Shown here piece after piece: positions 1 to 8,692 of a stretch of 64,000 nucleotides of DNA; position 1 is the stretch's first letter, and each line of letters starts with the position of its first letter. The position numbers and the translations under genes are program-made. The DNA lies in contig NZ_CP132336.1 in NCBI RefSeq assembly GCF_030758315.1, positions 1,922,001 to 1,986,000 on the forward strand. Reading direction: 5' to 3'. The notes below the pieces were generated by a model. That model ran no database searches. It was not told the origin of the DNA and saw nothing but the letters and a program-made list of their open reading frames with translations. The DNA is from Pararhizobium sp. IMCC3301 (GTDB lineage Bacteria; Pseudomonadota; Alphaproteobacteria; Rhizobiales; GCA-2746425).

Positions 1-1
1 C

Positions 2-622
2 ATTGGCGTCGGCTTGTTCAGGGTTCACCCGCTGATCATGACGCTGGGAACCGGCCTGATCGGCACCGGCTGTCTGCAGGTCTATCAGCGCACGGTGATC
101 GCATCGGGTTCGTCCGTTCCCGATATTCTGTCATGGCTTGGCACCGGTCTGAGCTATGGTGTGCCCAATTCCCTGCTGGTGTTTCTGCCCCTCGCCATTC
201 TCATCATCGTCGGTCTGCGGCGCACTGGCTTTGGCCGGCTGTTATATGCAATCGGTGAAAATGAAAATGCCGCGCGCCTTGCCGGTGTCCGCACCTGGCA
301 GGTTCTCATGGCGCTTTACATTTTGTCGGGACTGATCGCAGGACTGACCGGGTTGATTTATCTCGGCCTTATCAAGGCCCCGTCCCTGTCGCTGGTGGAG
401 CCGCGCGTTCTGCCCTCTGTGGCTGCAGCGGTGATCGGCGGCACCTCCATTTTCGGCGGGCGTGGCAGCTATTCCGGCACCATCATCGGTGCTCTCATTC
501 TGACCGTGCTGGCCACCATGCTGACGGTCATGCAAATCCCGGAAGGCACGCGCCGGATTTTCTTCGGCATGATCATTCTGGTCGTCACCGCCATCTATGT
601 GCGCATCACCGAAGAAAGTTGA
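2..622 (+). CDS. Sugar ABC transporter permease, CUT2/RbsC type (5' end outside window)
   Basis: Inner-membrane permease of a ribose/xylose/inositol-type ABC importer. The frame is open to the left edge, so the start codon and first membrane segments lie outside; about 206 residues remain, rich in hydrophobic stretches. Two RbsC hallmarks are visible: the cytoplasmic coupling loop ENENAARLAGV and the glycine-rich GGTSIFGGRGS. The stop is immediately next to the convergent gene at 623. Its ATPase and binding protein are presumably further left. The nearby LacI regulator and sugar dehydrogenases suggest the substrate is a sugar or cyclitol, but specificity cannot be read from a permease. Confidence 0.9.
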   Translation: MGVGLFRVHPLIMTLGTGLIGTGCLQVYQRTVIASGSSVPDILSWLGTGLSYGVPNSLLVFLPLAILIIVGLRRTGFGRLLYAIGENENAARLAGVRTWQVLMALYILSGLIAGLTGLIYLGLIKAPSLSLVEPRVLPSVAAAVIGGTSIFGGRGSYSGTIIGALILTVLATMLTVMQIPEGTRRIFFGMIILVVTAIYVRITEES

Positions 623-1720
623 CTACAGTCCGAAATGCGTGCCGTCAAAGGGCAGCGTAATTTCAGCACCGCTGACATCAACCAGCGTCAACTCTGAAGC
701 ACTGACACGGATATCTGCCACTTCACGCCAATGCGGCGGTGCCGGAATGGCGCCGAACCCATAGCGGATTTCACGGACCGTCGAGGCTTTGAGAGCAAGC
801 GCCTGAACCAGTCCGCTCGGCGATCTGGTGTCGCTGCTGGCAAATGCACCGCTGGCGTGACAGGCGGTCGCCGCTTCTTCTATCCCCAGAACGCATGTAT
901 GACGGCCTGACCATGGGGCGTAATTTCGCCCGCCATTGCTCATCCACAAAAGGGTTTCCGGCAGAGCCCTGGCGTCTTTGACGGCAAAAAACAAGAACCC
1001 GTCTTGGTCGGCCAGCGCGGCAGACCAGCCAATCTCACTGCCTGTCGCTTCAGCCATCACCACAATGTCCTCGTGCCGCTTTGAAAAGGGATAGAAACTT
1101 GCGTCAACGCTCTGGTCCGCCGCAGTCCTGACCGCGTCCAGCCCTTCAAATTTTTGCGGATAGGCCAGCATCGAAAAGCCGCGTTGCGGATCGCTTTCAG
1201 GCGGCGCGTTCGGGGTTATGCCGAACTGCTTTTTCGAGAAACTTAGTTGTGCCCCACCGGGCACCCTGATCATCGCGTGATGCGCAACCGGCAGATGTCC
1301 TGAACCTCCCTCAAATCTGTGGCATTGATAGAGCACTGGATGGCCGGGCCGCACAGTCAGCGTTTTGGTGACGACCGCACCATGGACGCGGTCTTCCAAC
1401 AGGTAGGTGTGACGCACCGCCCCATCGACGCTTTCCACTCTGTCTGTGGGCTGCCAGGTCCCATTGGCTGTCGCGCCATGGATTGGCCCGCCGGGGTTCA
1501 CGCCGAAAGGGGCACAGAAAAAGTCTCCGGAAAGTTGTCGTTCAACCAAGGCAATGTCATCAGGCAGTGTAGCAGCTTCGCTCGCCCATGGCGCTGTATG
1601 CAGCGGCCTTGTGACCGTTCCATCCGCTGTCGTGACGGCAAAATTCTCTATATTTCCGCCCGAACGGTTGAAGTCAAAGGCAACGCTGCCGCTGCTGATA
1701 TGGTCAAGATGTCTACTCAT
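623..1720 (-). CDS. Mutarotase-like (aldose epimerase superfamily) protein
   Basis: A 365-residue soluble protein that looks like the galactose-mutarotase / DUF4432-type beta-sandwich family. The N-terminal part has the layout GGNIENFAV followed by PLHTAPW, similar to the GAxxxxF and PLHG/HAPW blocks of aldose 1-epimerases. No signal peptide is seen. The start overlaps the stop of the upstream LacI gene by four bases (ATGA), so the two are translationally coupled. A role interconverting anomers of the imported sugar fits the context. The catalytic His/Glu pair of characterised mutarotases could not be assigned with certainty, so the enzyme activity is a guess. Confidence 0.55.
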   Translation of the reverse strand: MSRHLDHISSGSVAFDFNRSGGNIENFAVTTADGTVTRPLHTAPWASEAATLPDDIALVERQLSGDFFCAPFGVNPGGPIHGATANGTWQPTDRVESVDGAVRHTYLLEDRVHGAVVTKTLTVRPGHPVLYQCHRFEGGSGHLPVAHHAMIRVPGGAQLSFSKKQFGITPNAPPESDPQRGFSMLAYPQKFEGLDAVRTAADQSVDASFYPFSKRHEDIVVMAEATGSEIGWSAALADQDGFLFFAVKDARALPETLLWMSNGGRNYAPWSGRHTCVLGIEEAATACHASGAFASSDTRSPSGLVQALALKASTVREIRYGFGAIPAPPHWREVADIRVSASELTLVDVSGAEITLPFDGTHFGL

Positions 1721-2763
1721 GTTTCTGCCGGTAGGTTCTCACGAAAGATAGCATGGATGGGGATTGCTGCGGGACGTATTTCACCGCTGCGGCGCACGGC
1801 CGCCACCAGGCATTCAATGGCAAGGCGGGCTTCCTCTGCCGCGCTTTCTTCGATGATCACATCCATCACGCCATTGACCAGATGGTTTCGTGTATCTGTC
1901 GAAAGCCCGTGGCCGATAAACGTCACCGATGTTTCGCATCCGCAATCGATCAGGGCTTTTGCAACGCCGGACTGGCCGGCACCAATGCAATAAATTGCGT
2001 CAAGATCCGGATGCACCGACAGAATTTTGCTGACTTCCCTGTAGGCATGATCGGCATTTTCATGGACTTCACATTCCTCGACAATCCGCAGCGTTGGAAA
2101 CTGCTCGCGCAAGACGCTGCGGAATCCCATTTCGCGCTCTTCATGTCCGAAATAGGCTCTTGATCCCAGCACCAGTCCGATTTTTCCCTTCGGCGGTTTC
2201 AGCATTCGGCCAGTCAGATATCCAGCCAGCCGGCCGGCCGCATGATTGTCGATCCCCACATAAGCGGTCCGCGGCACATTGCGGATGTCGGACGCCAGCG
2301 TCACCACGGGAATATTCCGGCTGCAAAGTTCACGCACCGCCTCCCGGACTTTCCGGCTGTCGAGGCCGATAAGGCCAACCGCCTGGGCCGTCGGTGCAAT
2401 GCGCTGCAGCGCCGCGACGATTTCGTCCTCGCTTGCCGTATCGGGATGGTGGATCGACAGGGAGACGGTGCCAAGCTGTTGCGCGCAAGACTGCAACTGA
2501 TGGGCCTGCTCCAGCAGAAAAGCATTGCCATGATCGGGAATGATGAAGTCAAGATGCAACAGATCATCTGCGGTATCAGGCGTAGCACCGGGCACCTGGC
2601 GGCTCATCTCGTCAATCACGGACAGGACATGCCGGCGCGTATGCGCCTGAACGCCCGAACGCTTGTTGATAACCCGGTCAACAGTTGCCCTGGAGACACC
2701 TGCATGCTCGGATATCTCTCTGACTTTCGGCAGGCGGCGGTTTACCAGACCCATAAGATCCAT
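1717..2763 (-). CDS. LacI-family transcriptional regulator
   Basis: A 348-residue repressor with an N-terminal LacI helix-turn-helix (about residues 13-35, VREISEHAGVSRATVDRVIN) followed by a periplasmic-binding-protein-like sensor domain of the DUF/ribose-binding subtype (VGLIGLDSRKVREAV, YVGIDNHAAGRLAGYL). It is transcribed divergently from the MocD-like oxygenase and co-transcribed with the mutarotase-like gene. An internal ATG at 2754 is an alternative start. It probably senses the substrate of the neighbouring catabolic genes and binds in the 2764-2922 gap, where an 11-base inverted repeat is present. Confidence 0.9.
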   Translation of the reverse strand: MDLMGLVNRRLPKVREISEHAGVSRATVDRVINKRSGVQAHTRRHVLSVIDEMSRQVPGATPDTADDLLHLDFIIPDHGNAFLLEQAHQLQSCAQQLGTVSLSIHHPDTASEDEIVAALQRIAPTAQAVGLIGLDSRKVREAVRELCSRNIPVVTLASDIRNVPRTAYVGIDNHAAGRLAGYLTGRMLKPPKGKIGLVLGSRAYFGHEEREMGFRSVLREQFPTLRIVEECEVHENADHAYREVSKILSVHPDLDAIYCIGAGQSGVAKALIDCGCETSVTFIGHGLSTDTRNHLVNGVMDVIIEESAAEEARLAIECLVAAVRRSGEIRPAAIPIHAIFRENLPAET

Positions 2764-2792
2764 TCCAGGTTAAAACAGCATTGTCATAAATA

Positions 2793-2928
2793 CATCATTT
2801 TGAGGCGTTTGGATACAGAGGCCCAAAAATTATCGCGATTCCAGTCTTTTCAGAGCTGTTTATCCGTATTACGGCTTGACGAGTGCGCAGATTGCATCGG
2901 AAACTGTGGTAATTACATCAAAATGATG
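2793..2928. promoter_or_regulatory. Divergent promoter gap with 11-bp inverted repeat pair
   Basis: CATCATTTTGA at 2793-2803 is exactly repeated in inverted orientation as TCAAAATGATG at 2918-2928, the second copy overlapping the ATG of the oxygenase gene at 2923. The second copy also sits within a small palindrome (CATC-AAAAT-GATG, 2916-2928). The pair brackets the gap between the LacI gene and the MocD-like gene, so they are candidate operator half sites for LacI looping. Inference only; the copies are close to the limit of chance occurrence in AT-rich DNA. Confidence 0.35.
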
Positions 2929-4017
2929 GATTTTCCAGTGGAACCGACACCCCGTGACTACAGTCTGGTAGGCCGTGACAGTGTGCTGGCGGAACACAAT
3001 GGTCTGGCCGCGGCGGAATGGTATTCGGTGAGGATCGACCGCAAAGTTCTGAAAGGCCTGATGCGACGCTCCGATGGACCGGCCATACGCGACACCTTGA
3101 TCTGGCTGGCAGCGCTGCTGGGCTCAGCTACTGGCGCGGTTTATTTCTGGGGCACCTGGTGGTCGGCACCGTTCTTTCTGGTCTACGGTGTTCTGTACGG
3201 GTCGTCCTCCGACAGCCGCTGGCATGAAAGCGGGCATGGCACAGCGTTCAAGACACGCTGGATGAACAACGCGCTGTATTATCTCGCCAGTTTCATGATT
3301 CTGCGCGAACCGACCATCTGGTTGTGGAGCCATACGCGGCATCATACCGACACGATTATAGTCGGCCGGGACCCGGAAATTGCCGCGCCCCGGCCGCCGG
3401 ATATCAAAGCCCTTCTGCTCAATATTTTTGCATTGGCCAGCACCTGGAAAACACTGCGCTCTCTGGTGCAACATGCCAGTGGCAGGCTGACGCCTGATGA
3501 AGCCAGTTTCGTGCCGCAGACCGAGCGGCCAAAAGTCTATCTGATCGCACGTATTTATCTTGCAATCCTGGTCGCGGTCGCGCTCACATGTGTTGTGAGC
3601 GGGTCTATTCTGCCCGCAATGCTGATCGGCCTGCCGACCATCTATGGCGGCTTCATGACGATTTATTTCGGCCTGACCCAACATGCCGGTCTGGCCGAGG
3701 ATGTACTGGACCACAGGCTTAATTCCCGCACGATTTACATGAACCCGCTGTTTCGCTTTCTCTACTGGAACATGAATTATCATATCGAACATCATATGTT
3801 TCCGATGGTGCCCTATCACGCCCTGCCCAAGCTTCATGAGATCATCAAACACGATTGTCCCAAGCCTTACCCAAGTTCTATCGCCGCATATCGTGAAATC
3901 ATCCCGACACTGCTGCGTCAGGTGCGCGAACCAGCCTATTTCGTTGCCCGGCAATTACCCTTGGGACTTGACCCGGTGCCGCACAATCATGGCGCCGTTT
4001 TCCGGCCCGCTGAATGA
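2923..4017 (+). CDS. MocD-like membrane di-iron oxygenase (fatty acid desaturase superfamily)
   Basis: A 364-residue integral membrane protein with the three histidine boxes of membrane-bound di-iron desaturases and hydroxylases: HESGH (101-105), HTRHH (137-141) and HIEHH (287-291). Hydrophobic segments lie near residues 58-95, 120-135 and 205-245. A longer open frame extends upstream, but it crosses the LacI promoter region, so the ATG pair at 2923/2926 is chosen. The gene is followed 19 bases later by a MocE-type Rieske ferredoxin. In rhizobia, MocD with MocE and a reductase is linked to demethylation of the rhizopine 3-O-methyl-scyllo-inosamine. O- or N-demethylation of a sugar/cyclitol is therefore a reasonable inference here. 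Confidence 0.8.
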   Translation: MMDFPVEPTPRDYSLVGRDSVLAEHNGLAAAEWYSVRIDRKVLKGLMRRSDGPAIRDTLIWLAALLGSATGAVYFWGTWWSAPFFLVYGVLYGSSSDSRWHESGHGTAFKTRWMNNALYYLASFMILREPTIWLWSHTRHHTDTIIVGRDPEIAAPRPPDIKALLLNIFALASTWKTLRSLVQHASGRLTPDEASFVPQTERPKVYLIARIYLAILVAVALTCVVSGSILPAMLIGLPTIYGGFMTIYFGLTQHAGLAEDVLDHRLNSRTIYMNPLFRFLYWNMNYHIEHHMFPMVPYHALPKLHEIIKHDCPKPYPSSIAAYREIIPTLLRQVREPAYFVARQLPLGLDPVPHNHGAVFRPAE

Positions 4018-4036
4018 TCTCATAAAATCAAGGAAC

Positions 4037-4360
4037 ATGACTATGGAAGCCCAGTGGATTGAGGCCTGCCTGCTGGAGGACATTGATCCGGAAGATGCGA
4101 TAACCTTCAAACATGAAGGCCGCTATTTCGCCCTGTACCGTACCGATGATGATCGCTATTTCGCGACCGATGGTCTGTGCACCCATGAACGGGTGCCCCT
4201 TGCAAACGGGCTAGTGATGGGCACGATCATCGAATGCCCGAAGCATCAGGGTCGGTTTGATTTTATAACGGGACATGCCAAGGGCGCGCCGGTCTGCGTA
4301 AATCTGAAAACCTATGAAACCCGGATACGCGGTGAACATCTGTTTATAAAACTGGCCTGA
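4037..4360 (+). CDS. MocE-like Rieske [2Fe-2S] ferredoxin
   Basis: A 107-residue soluble electron carrier. The Rieske cluster ligands are complete: C48-x-H50 (CTHERVPL) and C67-x-x-H70 (CPKHQGRFD), with the usual 16-residue gap. The ATG at 4037 is preceded by AAGGA, and it lies 19 bases after the oxygenase stop, so both are read from one transcript. It should pass electrons to the membrane di-iron enzyme. The length agrees with MocE-family ferredoxins. No ferredoxin reductase (MocF-like) follows, so the electron donor must be encoded elsewhere. Confidence 0.85.
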   Translation: MTMEAQWIEACLLEDIDPEDAITFKHEGRYFALYRTDDDRYFATDGLCTHERVPLANGLVMGTIIECPKHQGRFDFITGHAKGAPVCVNLKTYETRIRGEHLFIKLA

Positions 4361-4411
4361 GTCAGCTTTCGCCAGGACAGAATCACGCAATGATCCGGGA
4401 GGGAGAAAATC

Positions 4412-5488
4412 ATGGCAAAGTGGCGTGTCGCCGGAATTAATTTCGATCATATGCATATGGGCGATCTGTTGCGCATGGTGGATCAGCATCCCGATGCGGA
4501 GATCGTTGGCGTTTACGACCGCTCGCGCGACCGTATGGCCGGGGCCATAGCTGATTTTGCGCTACCCGATTCGGCCGTATTTACCGATCTTGACGCCTGC
4601 ATCCGGACAGCTGCGCCTGATCTGGCAATCGTTTGTGCAGCAACTGCGGAACATGTCGATCATGTCGAAGCGCTGGCACGGCACAATATCCATGTGCTGG
4701 TTGAAAAACCGTTCGCCGCTTCCCTCGCCGACGCCAGACGGATGATCGATGCCATGGCAGGTACTGGCAGGCAAATGGCAATCAACTGGCCACTGGCCTG
4801 GTATCGCAGCCACAACACCTGCAAAAGGCTGATCGATGAAGGCGCGATCGGTGAACTGATTGAAGTCCACTTCTATGATGGCAATCGCGGGCCGCTGTTT
4901 CATCTGGCTGACAAGGTAGAGGTCACGCCGCAGGAGGTTGAGCGCCAGAAACCGGATTCGTGGTGGTATAAAAAATCCGCCGGTGGCGGCAGCCTGCTGG
5001 ATTATCTCGGCTATGGTGCCACATTGGGCACCTGGTTCATGAATGGCGAAGCGCCTCTGGAAGTGACCTGCGTCATCGACGAGACGCCCGGCATCGAAGT
5101 CGATCAGCACTCGATCACCATATGCCGGTACAAAACGGGTCTTTCAAAACTGGAAACCCGGTGGGGCACACTGACCGACCCCTGGACCATACAGCCACAA
5201 CCAAGATGCGGATTTGTCGTGGTCGGCCGCGATGGCAGCATTTCAAGCTATGATTATGATGATTTCGTCACTCTGCAAACCAGGGACCGGCCGGAACCGG
5301 TCGCAGTGCCCGCAGATGAATTGGCTGTCGGCCGGACCAATCCGATTGAATATGTTCTTGGCTGCATCGGGCGCAATGAAGACATCGCCGGGCCACTGTC
5401 GCCCGCGCTCAGCCTCATCGGACAGCGTATTGTCGATACCGCCTATCTGTCGGCCCGGCAGAAGCGGACCCTGGAACTGATCCCGTGA
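4412..5488 (+). CDS. Gfo/Idh/MocA-family dehydrogenase
   Basis: A 358-residue NAD(P)-dependent sugar/cyclitol dehydrogenase of the Gfo/Idh/MocA type. The N-terminal dinucleotide-binding loop is atypical (VAGINFDHMHMG instead of GxGxxG), a form also seen in the enzyme at 36944. The EKPFAAS segment supplies the conserved lysine of this family, and the C-terminal half has the expected alpha/beta sheet domain. A strong GGGAGG precedes the ATG. It follows the MocE-like gene by about 50 bases and overlaps the next dehydrogenase by four bases, pointing to a shared pathway oxidising or rearranging the demethylated product. Confidence 0.85.
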   Translation: MAKWRVAGINFDHMHMGDLLRMVDQHPDAEIVGVYDRSRDRMAGAIADFALPDSAVFTDLDACIRTAAPDLAIVCAATAEHVDHVEALARHNIHVLVEKPFAASLADARRMIDAMAGTGRQMAINWPLAWYRSHNTCKRLIDEGAIGELIEVHFYDGNRGPLFHLADKVEVTPQEVERQKPDSWWYKKSAGGGSLLDYLGYGATLGTWFMNGEAPLEVTCVIDETPGIEVDQHSITICRYKTGLSKLETRWGTLTDPWTIQPQPRCGFVVVGRDGSISSYDYDDFVTLQTRDRPEPVAVPADELAVGRTNPIEYVLGCIGRNEDIAGPLSPALSLIGQRIVDTAYLSARQKRTLELIP

Positions 5489-6606
5489 GCAACGATATGC
5501 CCGATACCGACACCTATGCGCTGTCGGCTGCGCCTGTGAGGAACGTAGAGGCACCGGATCTTGCCTATCAGCCACCAGTACCAAAGAGCTACACTCCGCG
5601 CATCGCGCTGATTGGCGCCGGCGGAATTGCCGCAGCGCATCTGGATGCCTATAGGACAGCCGATTTTGATGTCGCTGTGATCTGCAACCGAACCCTTACA
5701 AAGGCCGAGGCACGGCGCGACGAATTTTTCCCCAAGGCAGAGGCAACCGATGACTTTGAATCGGTTCTGGCAGATCCTTCCATCGAGGTTCTGGACATTA
5801 CGCCGCATCCCGCGGACCGGTTCGAACTGATTGAAAAGGCGTTGGCAGCCGGCAAACACGTTCTGTCGCAAAAGCCCTTCGTGACCAATCTGTCAAAGGG
5901 CGAGGATCTGGTGCAACTGGCGCGCGACAACAACGTCAGATTGGCGGTCAATCAGAACGGCCGCTGGTCGCCGCATATGGCTTATATGCGCGAAGCGGTG
6001 CGCAGCGGACTGATCGGTGATCTGACAAGTTGCCATACGGCCATCCACTGGGATCACAGCTGGATCGGCGGCACGCCATTTGAAGACATTGAAGATCTGA
6101 TCCTGTTCGACTTCGGCGTCCACTGGTTCGATTTTCTCGCCAGTCTGGTCGGCACGAGAGCGCAATCGGTATTCGCAACAAAAGCCCGAGCCGAAGGCCA
6201 GTCGGTGCGCCCGCCGCTGCTGTCTCAGGCGCTGGTCAGCCTTGAGGGCGGCCAAGCCTCCCTCGTCTTTGACGGATCAGCGGCGTTCGGGCCCCTCAAC
6301 ACCACCTATATCAGCGGCACGCGCGGCAGCATCTCCAGCAGCGGTCCCGATCTGGCGGAGCAGCAGGTCACATTGACGACGCAGGAGGGCCGCGCCACAC
6401 CGCACCTCACCGGCACCTGGTTCAATGACGGGTTTCGCGGTGCCATGGGAGAATTGCTCTGCGCCATCGAAGAGGACCGCGAACCCGGTCACAGCGCCGC
6501 CGCCAATCTTCACAGTCTGGCCCTGACCTTTGCCGCGCTGAAATCCGCTCAGGACGGAATTGCAGTTGATATCGGCACTGTCAGAACATTGCCGCAGGCC
6601 GGATAA
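5485..6606 (+). CDS. Gfo/Idh/MocA-family dehydrogenase
   Basis: A 373-residue oxidoreductase with a canonical Rossmann motif (IALIGAGGIAAAH, about residues 36-48) after an extended N-terminal arm. The usual EKP motif appears as QKPFVTN, which keeps the lysine. The GTG at 5485 overlaps the preceding stop (GTGA); an ATG at 5497 is the alternative. The pairing of two dissimilar Gfo/Idh proteins in one operon often means sequential oxidation and reduction on the same sugar or cyclitol. It ends directly against the convergent hydrolase at 6607. Confidence 0.87.
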   Translation: MSNDMPDTDTYALSAAPVRNVEAPDLAYQPPVPKSYTPRIALIGAGGIAAAHLDAYRTADFDVAVICNRTLTKAEARRDEFFPKAEATDDFESVLADPSIEVLDITPHPADRFELIEKALAAGKHVLSQKPFVTNLSKGEDLVQLARDNNVRLAVNQNGRWSPHMAYMREAVRSGLIGDLTSCHTAIHWDHSWIGGTPFEDIEDLILFDFGVHWFDFLASLVGTRAQSVFATKARAEGQSVRPPLLSQALVSLEGGQASLVFDGSAAFGPLNTTYISGTRGSISSSGPDLAEQQVTLTTQEGRATPHLTGTWFNDGFRGAMGELLCAIEEDREPGHSAAANLHSLALTFAALKSAQDGIAVDIGTVRTLPQAG

Positions 6607-7434
6607 TCAGAGCCTTTCCGCGCCCTTGAGGAAAGGTTCTATTGCGCTGTTGAATGCCTCGGGCGCATTGATATTGGCCACATGAGCCGCGCCTTCGATG
6701 CTGTGGTAGCGGGCATCCGGTGTGGCGTCCGCCATGGCCTGCATCACCTCCGGGGCCGCGCCCTTGTCCAGCGCCCCGCCGACAAACAGCACCGGCACAG
6801 AGATCTCCGGCAGCCGGCGCAAATAATCCAGCCCCTGCAAGGCCCGGCAGCAGGCAATATATCCATTCCTGTCATTGCAAAGCACCATGTCGGCGATGTT
6901 CCGCGCGGCTTGCGGATTGGCAGCATGCCAATCCGGGGTCAGCCAGCTGGAAAGTGTGCCCTCGACAATTGCTTCAAGACCGCCGCGTTCCACCTTGGCA
7001 ATGCGCTCGTCCCACGACGTCCGAAATCCTTCCGGTGCGTCGGCTCTGGCATCGGCACAGACCAGCCGCTCAATCCGCTGGCTGTGATCAAGCGCAAGTC
7101 CAAGCCCGGTCATTCCGCCCATCGACAATCCCATGAAAGCGGCGGTTTCAATCTCCAGATGATCCAGCAATGCAATGACATCGCCAGTCAGATCATCAAA
7201 ATCATAAGGCCCTGTCGGGGCATCGCTGCCGCCATGTCCGCGCGTATCATAGCGCAGCACCTGAAATGTTGCAGTGAGCATCTCCATTTGCGGTGCCCAC
7301 ATCTCCAGTGTTGCACCCAGACTGTTGGACAGCACGATCCACGGGCCCACATCTGGGCCGTCGATCCGGTAATTTAGCCGGGACGCGCCAGGGCCTGTGC
7401 GGCCGGCGCGACCGCTGCGCGAGGGCTGCAGCAT
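6607..7434 (-). CDS. Alpha/beta hydrolase, 3-oxoadipate enol-lactonase (PcaD)-like
   Basis: A 275-residue cytosolic alpha/beta-hydrolase. The nucleophile elbow is GLSMGG (about residues 103-108), the oxyanion region SNSLGA lies near residue 38, the acid is likely in the FVGGALDKG segment, and the terminal His is in EGAAHVANI. The pattern RYDTRGHGGSDAP and overall length resemble PcaD-type enol-lactonases. Its ATG overlaps the stop of the upstream luciferase-like monooxygenase (TAATG), so it probably hydrolyses the lactone or ester made by that enzyme. The PcaD substrate itself is not supported, because no other beta-ketoadipate genes are present. Confidence 0.75.
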   Translation of the reverse strand: MLQPSRSGRAGRTGPGASRLNYRIDGPDVGPWIVLSNSLGATLEMWAPQMEMLTATFQVLRYDTRGHGGSDAPTGPYDFDDLTGDVIALLDHLEIETAAFMGLSMGGMTGLGLALDHSQRIERLVCADARADAPEGFRTSWDERIAKVERGGLEAIVEGTLSSWLTPDWHAANPQAARNIADMVLCNDRNGYIACCRALQGLDYLRRLPEISVPVLFVGGALDKGAAPEVMQAMADATPDARYHSIEGAAHVANINAPEAFNSAIEPFLKGAERL

Positions 7435-8543
7435 TATTCAGCCGCCATTGTGGTTTCCGCAGCGATGGCGTCATTGACCTGCGCCTTGACCTTCTCCGCC
7501 AGCAGTATCATCGAGCGCCGTCCCAGTTCCGGGTCAGCCCAGTCCTTTCCGGCATACAGCAATGTGCCGAAATCACCGACCTCTTCGCGGAATGCCAGCA
7601 GATCGTCGACAACCTTGTCGGGCGTACCCCAGATGATCAGCCGGTTGCAGATATCTTCCAGCGTCACGTCGTCATCGGGCTGGTCGCGATAGGCTTTGAA
7701 CAGTTCCAGCCGGTTATGCTTGCGCATTTTCGTCAGCAGCTGGCTGTAATAATAGACATAGGGGCTGTCCGGCCCGAGCGCATATTCCCGTGCGGTCGCC
7801 AGATCCTCGGCAACGAAAACGCTTTTGGCGACGCGCCAGTTGGCGGTGGAAACCTCGCGGCCGACCCGCTCACAACCCTCGACATATTTCGGCCAGTGGC
7901 TTGCGACCCATTGCGGCATCAGGAAATTCGCGCTGATCGGATCCCAACCGCGCGCGGCGGCTTCCGTCACGCCTTTGGAAAACGGCGCTACGGCGGTGAC
8001 GATAATCGGCGGGTGCGGGCGCTGCAGTGGTTTCGGCATGATGCCCTGGCCGATATCGGTCAGGCTCGTACGCTCGGTGGAAACCGTCCAGTATTTACCT
8101 TCAAGCTTGTAGGGCGAATCGCGCTTCCAGATTTCCAGAACCATATCGATGGCTTCCAGAAACATCTCGTTGCGGTTGGCATCCAGATTGCCGAACACTT
8201 CCGCATCCGAAGCCAGACCTCCTGGAGAAATCCCGAAATTGAACCGCCCGTCGAGCATGTGATCCAGCATCGCCACTTGCGCTGCAACCGTGGCCGGATG
8301 GCTGTTCGGCATATTCACCGTTCCGGTGCCCAGGCGAATCTGTTTTGTCGCCGCCGCCAGCGATGCGATAAACATCGTGCAACTGGTGATATTTTCCGCC
8401 TTGTCGGTGACATGCTCGCCGACATAGGCTTCTGTGAACCCCAGCTCATCGGCCAGCAGGAACGCCTCGCGGTCCTCCTGCAATGATGTGCGCCAGTCCT
8501 TTTCGACCGGATGTATCGGCATTGTGAAAAAGCCAAGTTCCAT
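7434..8543 (-). CDS. LLM-class flavin-dependent monooxygenase (limonene monooxygenase/luciferase-like)
   Basis: A 369-residue TIM-barrel flavoenzyme of the bacterial-luciferase superfamily: N-terminal MELGFFTMP strand, FTEAYVGEHV, IRLGTGTVNMPNSHPATVAAQVAMLD and the GISPGG phosphate-binding loop. An open frame runs further upstream, but the ATG at 8543 has a GGGGA ribosome site and matches the family start. Such enzymes use reduced FMN supplied by a separate reductase; the flavin reductase at 21537 is a candidate partner. The gene is divergent from a LysR regulator and coupled to a hydrolase, suggesting monooxygenation then hydrolysis of a ring. Confidence 0.85.
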   Translation of the reverse strand: MELGFFTMPIHPVEKDWRTSLQEDREAFLLADELGFTEAYVGEHVTDKAENITSCTMFIASLAAATKQIRLGTGTVNMPNSHPATVAAQVAMLDHMLDGRFNFGISPGGLASDAEVFGNLDANRNEMFLEAIDMVLEIWKRDSPYKLEGKYWTVSTERTSLTDIGQGIMPKPLQRPHPPIIVTAVAPFSKGVTEAAARGWDPISANFLMPQWVASHWPKYVEGCERVGREVSTANWRVAKSVFVAEDLATAREYALGPDSPYVYYYSQLLTKMRKHNRLELFKAYRDQPDDDVTLEDICNRLIIWGTPDKVVDDLLAFREEVGDFGTLLYAGKDWADPELGRRSMILLAEKVKAQVNDAIAAETTMAAE

Positions 8544-8602
8544 GATGAAATCCCCAGAATTTGTCGCGTCCTGACAGGTTGTGAGCGCGTGTTTTGCCGT
8601 TA

Positions 8603-8618
8603 TTACACTGCAGTGTAA
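8603..8618. promoter_or_regulatory. Perfect 16-bp palindrome TTACACTGCAGTGTAA
   Basis: Perfect 16-base palindrome, 60 bases upstream of the luciferase-like gene start (8543) and 75 upstream of the LysR start (8693). Its position in the divergent gap makes it a likely operator for the LysR regulator or for another dimeric regulator. Confidence 0.6.
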
Positions 8619-8642
8619 GCTGCGGATTGCCTTAAGCATAAT

Positions 8643-8668
8643 AATAATGGATAACGTTTCCCATTATT
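8643..8668. promoter_or_regulatory. Inverted repeat AATAATGG-N10-CCATTATT
   Basis: Two perfect 8-base arms (8643-8650 and 8661-8668) separated by ten bases, just upstream of the LysR gene. The spacing is compatible with a LysR-type site near its own promoter. It could equally be a local hairpin. Confidence 0.45.
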
Positions 8669-8692
8669 TTTTGTAATGGAGCGTCTTTGGCG

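Noticed and set aside
2242-2922. Upstream extension of the MocD-like frame across the LacI gene
   Set aside because: The extension would overlap the divergent LacI gene and its promoter and has no similarity to desaturases; the start at 2923 is consistent with the family.
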